Below are positions 5,868 through 9,330 of a stretch of DNA of 9,330 nucleotides, piece by piece (the first letter of the stretch is position 1; the number at the start of each line of letters is the position of its first letter). A program made the translations under genes and the position numbers. Source of the stretch: JBBILU01 sp037444775 (GTDB lineage: Bacteria > Patescibacteriota > Gracilibacteria > BD1-5 > UBA6164); assembly GCA_037444775.1 (NCBI GenBank), contig JBBILU010000041.1, positions 1-9,330 of the forward strand, in the 5' to 3' direction. Below the pieces are notes generated by a model that did no database searches, was not told where the DNA came from, and saw only the letters and a program-made list of their open reading frames with translations.

Positions 5868-8168
5868 ATGCAACAAAAAATATTTAACTTGAAATCAAAA
5901 TATTCTCCAGCTTGAGATCAGGAAAGTGCTATTAAATCACTTTTAAATTATTTGAATTTAGGCTACAAATGGCAAACTCTTTGGTGAGTTACTTGAAGCT
6001 GAAAAACCTTTACAATGGCAAATGTTATACAAAATTTTAATAAACCAACTCTTGTAATTGCTCATAACAAAACTCTAGCAGCTCAACTTGCTCAAGAATT
6101 CAAAGAATTTTTTCCAGATGCTGCTGTTCATTATTTTGTGAGTTATTACGATTATTATCAGCCAGAAGCTTATGTTAAAAAAACTGATACTTATATAGAA
6201 AAAGAAGCAACTATTAACGAAGAAATTGATAGATTAAGACATGCTGCAACTCAAAGTTTGATAACTAGAAAAGATGTTATAATTGTAGCTTCTGTGAGCT
6301 GTATTTATGGTATTTGAGATATCTCAATGTATCAAAGTTCGACTATTTCACTAAAAATTTGACAAATAATTCCTATTGAAGAAATTTTATTAAAACTTGT
6401 TGCAATTCAATACAAAAGAGCAAATTCAGATTTTAAACCTTGAAATTTTTTGGTTTCTGGAGATTTACTTGAAATTTTTCCGAGTTCTAGTGAAACCGTT
6501 TACACTTTAGAATTTTGGTGAAACGAAATTACACAAATTACAAGAAGAAATTATTTAACATGAGAAATTTATGAATATTTGCAAGGAATAGAGGTTTTTC
6601 CAGCAAAACATACCGTGAGTTCAAAAGAAAGAATTGAAGAAATTGTTCCAGAAATAAAAAAAGAGTTAGAAGAAAGATTAGCTATTTTCAAAGAAAGTTC
6701 TGATGTTTTAAAATACGAAAGACTCAAAACAAAAGTTGAATATGATATTGAAATGATGCAAGAAGTTGGTTATGTAAATTGAATAGAAAATTATTCAAGA
6801 TATTTGGATTGAAGAGCAAGTTGAGAGCCTCCAGCAACTTTGATAGATTTTTTTGGAAATGATTTTTTAACTCTGATTGATGAAAGTCATATGACAATTC
6901 CTCAAATTGGTTGAATGTTTGCTTGAGATAAAGCAAGAAAAGAAAATCTGGTAGAAAATGGTTTTAGATTGCCAAGTGCTATGGATAATAGACCTTTGAA
7001 ATTTGAAGAATTTGAAAATAAATTAAAACAAGTTATCGCAATTTCAGCAACTCCATGAGAATATGAAACGAAAAATAGTTGTAGCTCAAATCCCTCTGCC
7101 TTCGGCATCCCCCTTATTAAGGGGGATAATGATAGTAGAGATGTTTCTCTGAAACATCTTGAAATAAATAATTCATACAAAAAATATTTAAATTTTTCTC
7201 CAACAAAAGATTGAGTTTGGTTTGATGATGAAACTTGTAGAATTGTTTCACAAATTATTAGACCAACTTGACTTCTTGATCCACTGATAGAAATAAAATC
7301 AATGGAATTTATGATTGATGATGTAATGACTTCTATAGAAGAAGTTATAGACAAAAATGAAAGAATGTTGATAACAACAGTTACAAAAAGAAGTAGTGAG
7401 GAATTAACTGATTATTTACTTGAAAATTGAATTAAAGTAAAATATTTGCATTCCGAAGTTGAAACTCTTGATAGATTACAAATAATTAAAGAATTAAGAG
7501 AATGAAAAATTGATGTAATTGTTTGAGTAAATTTACTTAGAGAATGACTTGATTTGCCAGAAGTTAGTAAAATTGCTATTGTTGATGCTGATAAACAAGG
7601 TTTTTTGAGAAGTGAACAAGCACTTATTCAAATTATTTGAAGAGCAGCAAGAAATGAAAATTGAAAAGTTGTGATGTATGTTGAGAAAAGGAGAAATCCC
7701 CCTATCCCTAACCCTTTCCCCCCAGGAGAGAAAGGGGATGAACTAAATAAATCTTTCTCCCTTGGGGGGGAAGATCCCTGAAAGGCAGATAGGGGGTTAT
7801 TAATGTGAGAAGAAATTTATAGAATAGATAAATGAAAATGGATAAATAAAGATAATTTATTTATTTCAAATGCTATGAGAAAAGCAATAGAATTGAATTA
7901 TTATAGAAGAACTTTGCAAAATGATTTTAACAAAAAACATTGAATTGTTCCAAAAACTGTTTTTTCTAGCATTAAAGAAATTTGAATAAATACAGTTAAA
8001 AAAAGAGATTATATTTTGATAGATGAAAAAGAAATCAAAAAAGAAATTGCAAGATTGGAACTTGAAATGGATATTGCTTCTGCAAACACAGAATTTGAAA
8101 AAGCAGCAGAATTAAGAGATCAGATTATTGCTTTGAGAAAAGGAAAAAAAGAAAAAAGTAGGAGATAA
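5868..8168 (+). CDS. uvrB: UvrB, excinuclease ABC subunit B (damage-verifying helicase), with in-frame repeat insertions
   Basis: A single 766-residue frame when UGA is Gly (E. coli UvrB is 673). UvrB receives lesions from UvrA, probes the strand with its beta-hairpin and recruits UvrC. Visible parts: Walker A GVTGSGKT (40-47, three glycines UGA); beta-hairpin VSYYDYYQPEAYV (91-103); DESH box (338-341) before the MFAGDKARKE and FRLPSAMDNRP blocks; ISATPG; QIIRPTGLLDP; VGVNLLREGLDLPEV; motif VI QIIGRAARNENG (588-599); UVR UvrC-binding helices about 724-758. Extra length lies in two places: around 400-445, holding NPSAFGIPLIKGD (408-420), and about 605-660, holding a 99-bp GC-rich repeat. Both keep frame. 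It is divergent from the cluster ending in uvrC. Confidence 0.97.
7088..7130. repeat. 43-base palindromic coding element, NPSAFGIPLIKGD type (in uvrB)
   Basis: Near-identical to the minus-strand unit at 1018-1060 and in the same orientation and phase relative to translation. The core CCCCCTTATTAAGGGGG (7109-7125) is a palindrome. It lies between the SATPG motif and the QIIRPTG block of UvrB, inside an insertion of roughly 40-50 residues that standard UvrB proteins lack. The rest of that insertion is AT-rich and resembles host sequence. Confidence 0.9.
7698..7796. repeat. 99-bp compound GC-rich repeat with terminal inverted repeats (in uvrB)
   Basis: Bounded by CCCCCTATC (7698-7706) and GATAGGGGG (7788-7796), perfect 9-base terminal inverted repeats. 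It has inner near-palindromes (CCTTTCCCCCCAGGAGAGAAAGG, part of it shown here by its ends, and TTTCTCCCTTGGGGGGGAA). It is exactly 33 codons long and read NPPIPNPFPPGEK...DRG. It sits after motif VI of the UvrB helicase. It looks like a miniature inverted-repeat element whose insertion kept the reading frame. It contains one UGA, which would stop translation in a standard-code host. Confidence 0.85.
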
Positions 8169-8180
8169 AAAAAAATAAAT

Positions 8181-8200
8181 AAATAAAATTTGACTTTATT
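8181..8200. repeat. 20-base direct repeat, copy 1 (promoter block)
   Basis: Exact 20-base match to 9231-9250. It contains the TTGACT -35 hexamer and an AATAAA-N7-TTTATT partial dyad. It lies 12 bases after the uvrB stop and upstream of the 8267 gene. Confidence 0.85.
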
Positions 8201-8219
8201 GCCAAAGATATGTTACTAT
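8190..8219 (+). promoter_or_regulatory. Predicted promoter of the pseudopilin-domain membrane protein gene
   Basis: TTGACT (8190-8195), an 18-base spacer, then TACTAT (8214-8219). Predicted start is near 8226, giving a leader of about 40 bases. The -10 lies inside a perfect palindrome, so a bound repressor there would block it. Confidence 0.55.
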
Positions 8220-8247
8220 TGTACATAGTAACATATTGTTACTTTTT
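8211..8247 (+). promoter_or_regulatory. Overlapping TGTTAC/GTAACA inverted repeats (operator or attenuator candidate)
   Basis: TGTTACTAT (8211-8219) and ATAGTAACA (8225-8233) form a perfect 9-base palindrome with a 5-base centre. The second arm can instead pair with GTTACT (8238-8243) around ATATT, a hairpin followed by five T. The two pairings exclude each other. The first covers the -10 hexamer, which suggests an operator. The second would be in the RNA leader and resembles a weak terminator. A related palindrome is at 9080-9094. Confidence 0.5.
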
Positions 8248-8266
8248 ATAATTTAATTTTTTACCT

Positions 8267-9019
8267 ATGTCAATACAAGCACTTTTAATTATTTTTGTTC
8301 CACAAGTTGTATTATTTGCTATTGTTTATTTTTTTAAATATAAAAAGTTTGAAAAAGAAAAAGTTTTAACCAAAAAAAACTTTATAGTAGATTCTGTTAT
8401 TGTTTTATTAGCTATAACAATAACAAATATTTTAGTTAATATAGTTTTATCTTTTGTAGATATTCCCCGTACATTACAAACATTTAAAGAATTGATCCCT
8501 ATAGTTATTTGATTAATAGTATGATATTCAATTTTTAAAAACTTAATTATAAGACATTGAATTGAAAAAGAAAAAGCTAGAAAAATAGCAGATCAAACAA
8601 TAGTGTACTATGTGGTTATTTTAATATTAATTTATTTTTTGGTTATATGATTATCTCTAAACCGAACATCATCTATTTGAAATCAATTCTCATATCAAAG
8701 TCAATCTAGAGATATTCAAAGAATTAATGATATAAATAATATAAAGTATTGAATAGAATTATATTTTCAAGATCATTCAGAATATCCTAAAGACTTAATT
8801 GAAATACAAAAATATATTTTTAAAATACCTACAGACCCAAAAGATTGAAAAGAGATAAACTGATGTATTTTTTGATATTCTTATAAAAAAAAGAAAATTG
8901 ATAAAAATAATGATTGATATATTTTATCTACTTGCTTTGAAACAAACGATTATACAGAAAGAAAAGCTGTTTTTGATTGATGAAACGATCCTAAAAGATA
9001 TGAAGTCGGGGTTTTTTAA
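8267..9019 (+). CDS. Four-helix membrane protein with pseudopilin-like C-terminal domain
   Basis: A 250-residue protein with UGA as Gly. Four hydrophobic segments at about 4-22, 39-63, 75-90 and 111-131 are joined by loops; the two Lys/Arg-rich loops (24-37 and 91-107) would be cytoplasmic, putting both ends outside. Residues about 146-250 resemble the soluble part of type II secretion/type IV pseudopilins (GspG-like): SRDIQRINDINNIKYGIELY, then HSEYP, KIPTDPKDGKEI and GYSYKKKKIDKNNDGYILST. They include two cysteines (200, 223) that could pair. The usual prepilin peptidase site and single N-terminal helix are absent; the domain instead follows the fourth helix. No signal peptide apart from helix 1. 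The exact family and function are unknown to me. It stands alone between its own promoter and a terminator. Confidence 0.75.
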
Positions 9020-9026
9020 AAACCAT

Positions 9027-9078
9027 ATACAATATACAAAAAAACTTACATAATGTGCATAAATGTATTATATTGTAT
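9027..9078. repeat. Long-spaced inverted repeat after the membrane protein gene
   Basis: ATACAATATA (9027-9036) is exactly complementary to TATATTGTAT (9069-9078), with TACAT/ATGTA nested inside. All arms are AT-rich, so stability is low. It may be part of a structured 3' untranslated region. There is no T run after it. Confidence 0.4.
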
Positions 9079-9079
9079 T

Positions 9080-9094
9080 TGTTACAAAGTAACA
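9080..9094. promoter_or_regulatory. TGTTAC-AAA-GTAACA palindrome
   Basis: A perfect 15-base palindrome with the same 6-base arms as the element over the promoter at 8211-8233. Copies on both sides of the membrane protein gene suggest binding sites of one regulator, possibly with looping. No regulator gene is visible in the window. Confidence 0.45.
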
Positions 9095-9139
9095 TTTGGT
9101 AAACATTAAACTTTATCAAATAAAATAAAATCTTTTGAC

Positions 9140-9175
9140 AAAAAAGAACCTGACTTCCAAATAAGGTTCTTTTTT
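9140..9175. terminator. Intrinsic terminator, probably bidirectional
   Basis: A perfect 12-base stem, AAAAAAGAACCT (9140-9151) with AGGTTCTTTTTT (9164-9175), and a 12-base loop, followed by G and six T. It ends the membrane protein transcript. The A-tract on the left means it would also terminate minus-strand transcription. Confidence 0.88.
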
Positions 9176-9230
9176 GTTTTTTACAGTTTGAATTTTTTAT
9201 AAATCCATTTTTAGAAAAAATGTGAAATTA

Positions 9231-9250
9231 AAATAAAATTTGACTTTATT
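9231..9250. repeat. 20-base direct repeat, copy 2 (promoter block)
   Basis: Identical to 8181-8200 over all 20 bases, again placing TTGACT upstream of a gene start. Confidence 0.85.
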
Positions 9251-9267
9251 TAGTTTGTTTTTATAAG
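9240..9267 (+). promoter_or_regulatory. Predicted promoter of the gene at the right edge, possibly leaderless
   Basis: TTGACT (9240-9245), a 16-base spacer, then TATAAG (9262-9267). Transcription would begin near 9274, at or next to the ATG at 9275, so the mRNA would be leaderless or nearly so. No ribosome-binding sequence fits in the space. Confidence 0.5.
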
Positions 9268-9274
9268 TACAAAT

Positions 9275-9330
9275 ATGTATCGTCCCACTCAAATCCGACC
9301 ACTTGAAAAGGCTCAGAGATGAGATATTAA
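9275..9330 (+). CDS. Start of an unidentified gene (partial, runs off the right edge)
   Basis: Eighteen codons are open: MYRPTQIRPLEKAQRGDI, with one UGA read as Gly. I do not recognise the product. The start is basic and hydrophilic with no signal peptide. Codons such as CGT, CCC, CGA and CAG are less AT-biased than in neighbouring genes. Support is the promoter directly upstream and the preceding terminator, which together mark a new transcription unit. Confidence 0.5.

Noticed and set aside
6902..7354. 150-codon open frame on the minus strand
   Set aside because: Lies wholly inside uvrB, which has unbroken family motifs. Serine-rich composition is what the reverse of an A-rich gene gives.
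5868..8168. uvrB and other genes as pseudogenes full of UGA stops
   Set aside because: UGAs sit at invariant glycines and no other stops occur, so this is recoding and not decay.
5868..8168. UGA read as tryptophan (code 4)
   Set aside because: Sites such as Walker A and GIY require Gly, and TGG is used for Trp.
9020..9274. A small gene or tRNA in the gap after the membrane protein gene
   Set aside because: No frame of useful length and no cloverleaf; only palindromes, a terminator and a promoter are visible.

Overview
The window is strongly AT-rich DNA from a bacterium that reads UGA as glycine (genetic code 25). That code points to the candidate phyla Gracilibacteria (BD1-5/GN02) or Absconditabacteria (SR1). 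The evidence is direct. With UGA as stop, every long gene breaks into pieces; with UGA as Gly, each becomes one intact family member, and the UGAs fall on invariant glycines. Examples are three of the glycines in the UvrB Walker A motif, the Gly of GIY in UvrC, and the glycine-rich Obg domain. No Shine-Dalgarno sequence stands out before any start, and several starts sit in A/T-only leaders.

Layout. Positions 1-95 (+) hold the last codons of an endonuclease III-like DNA glycosylase, overlapping the 3' end of uvrC tail to tail. From 5734 down to 52 (-) runs one tight eight-gene cluster with gaps of about 1-31 bases: vapB-like antitoxin, vapC PIN toxin, yebC, a small thioredoxin-fold protein with a Cys/Gly tail, obg, a small antitoxin-like gene, a twice-frameshifted ParE/RelE toxin relic, and uvrC. 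A 133-base divergent promoter region (5735-5867) separates it from uvrB (5868-8168, +). Next come a 98-base regulatory gap, a 250-residue protein with four membrane helices and a pseudopilin-like C-terminal domain (8267-9019), a 255-base non-coding stretch with palindromes and a strong terminator, and the first 18 codons of another gene.

How the genes fit together. UvrB and UvrC are the damage-verification helicase and dual-incision nuclease of nucleotide excision repair, and the partial gene at the left edge belongs to base excision repair, so the window is mainly a DNA-repair locus. Obg (ribosome assembly/stress GTPase) and YebC (translation/transcription factor) are housekeeping companions. 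Two toxin-antitoxin modules sit at gene junctions inside the same cluster; one looks intact and one has a decayed toxin.

Most unusual feature. Both uvrC and uvrB carry GC-rich palindromic mini-elements inserted in frame, so each is translated as a short peptide such as NPxAFGIPLIKGD or LxTKEGxRGxS. There are six in uvrC, and uvrB has one short copy plus a 99-bp compound copy. The other genes here have none that I can see. One lies between the first and second cysteine ligands of the UvrC iron-sulfur site. The arrangement resembles the protein-coding palindromic elements known from Rickettsia, here in a recoded candidate-phylum genome.
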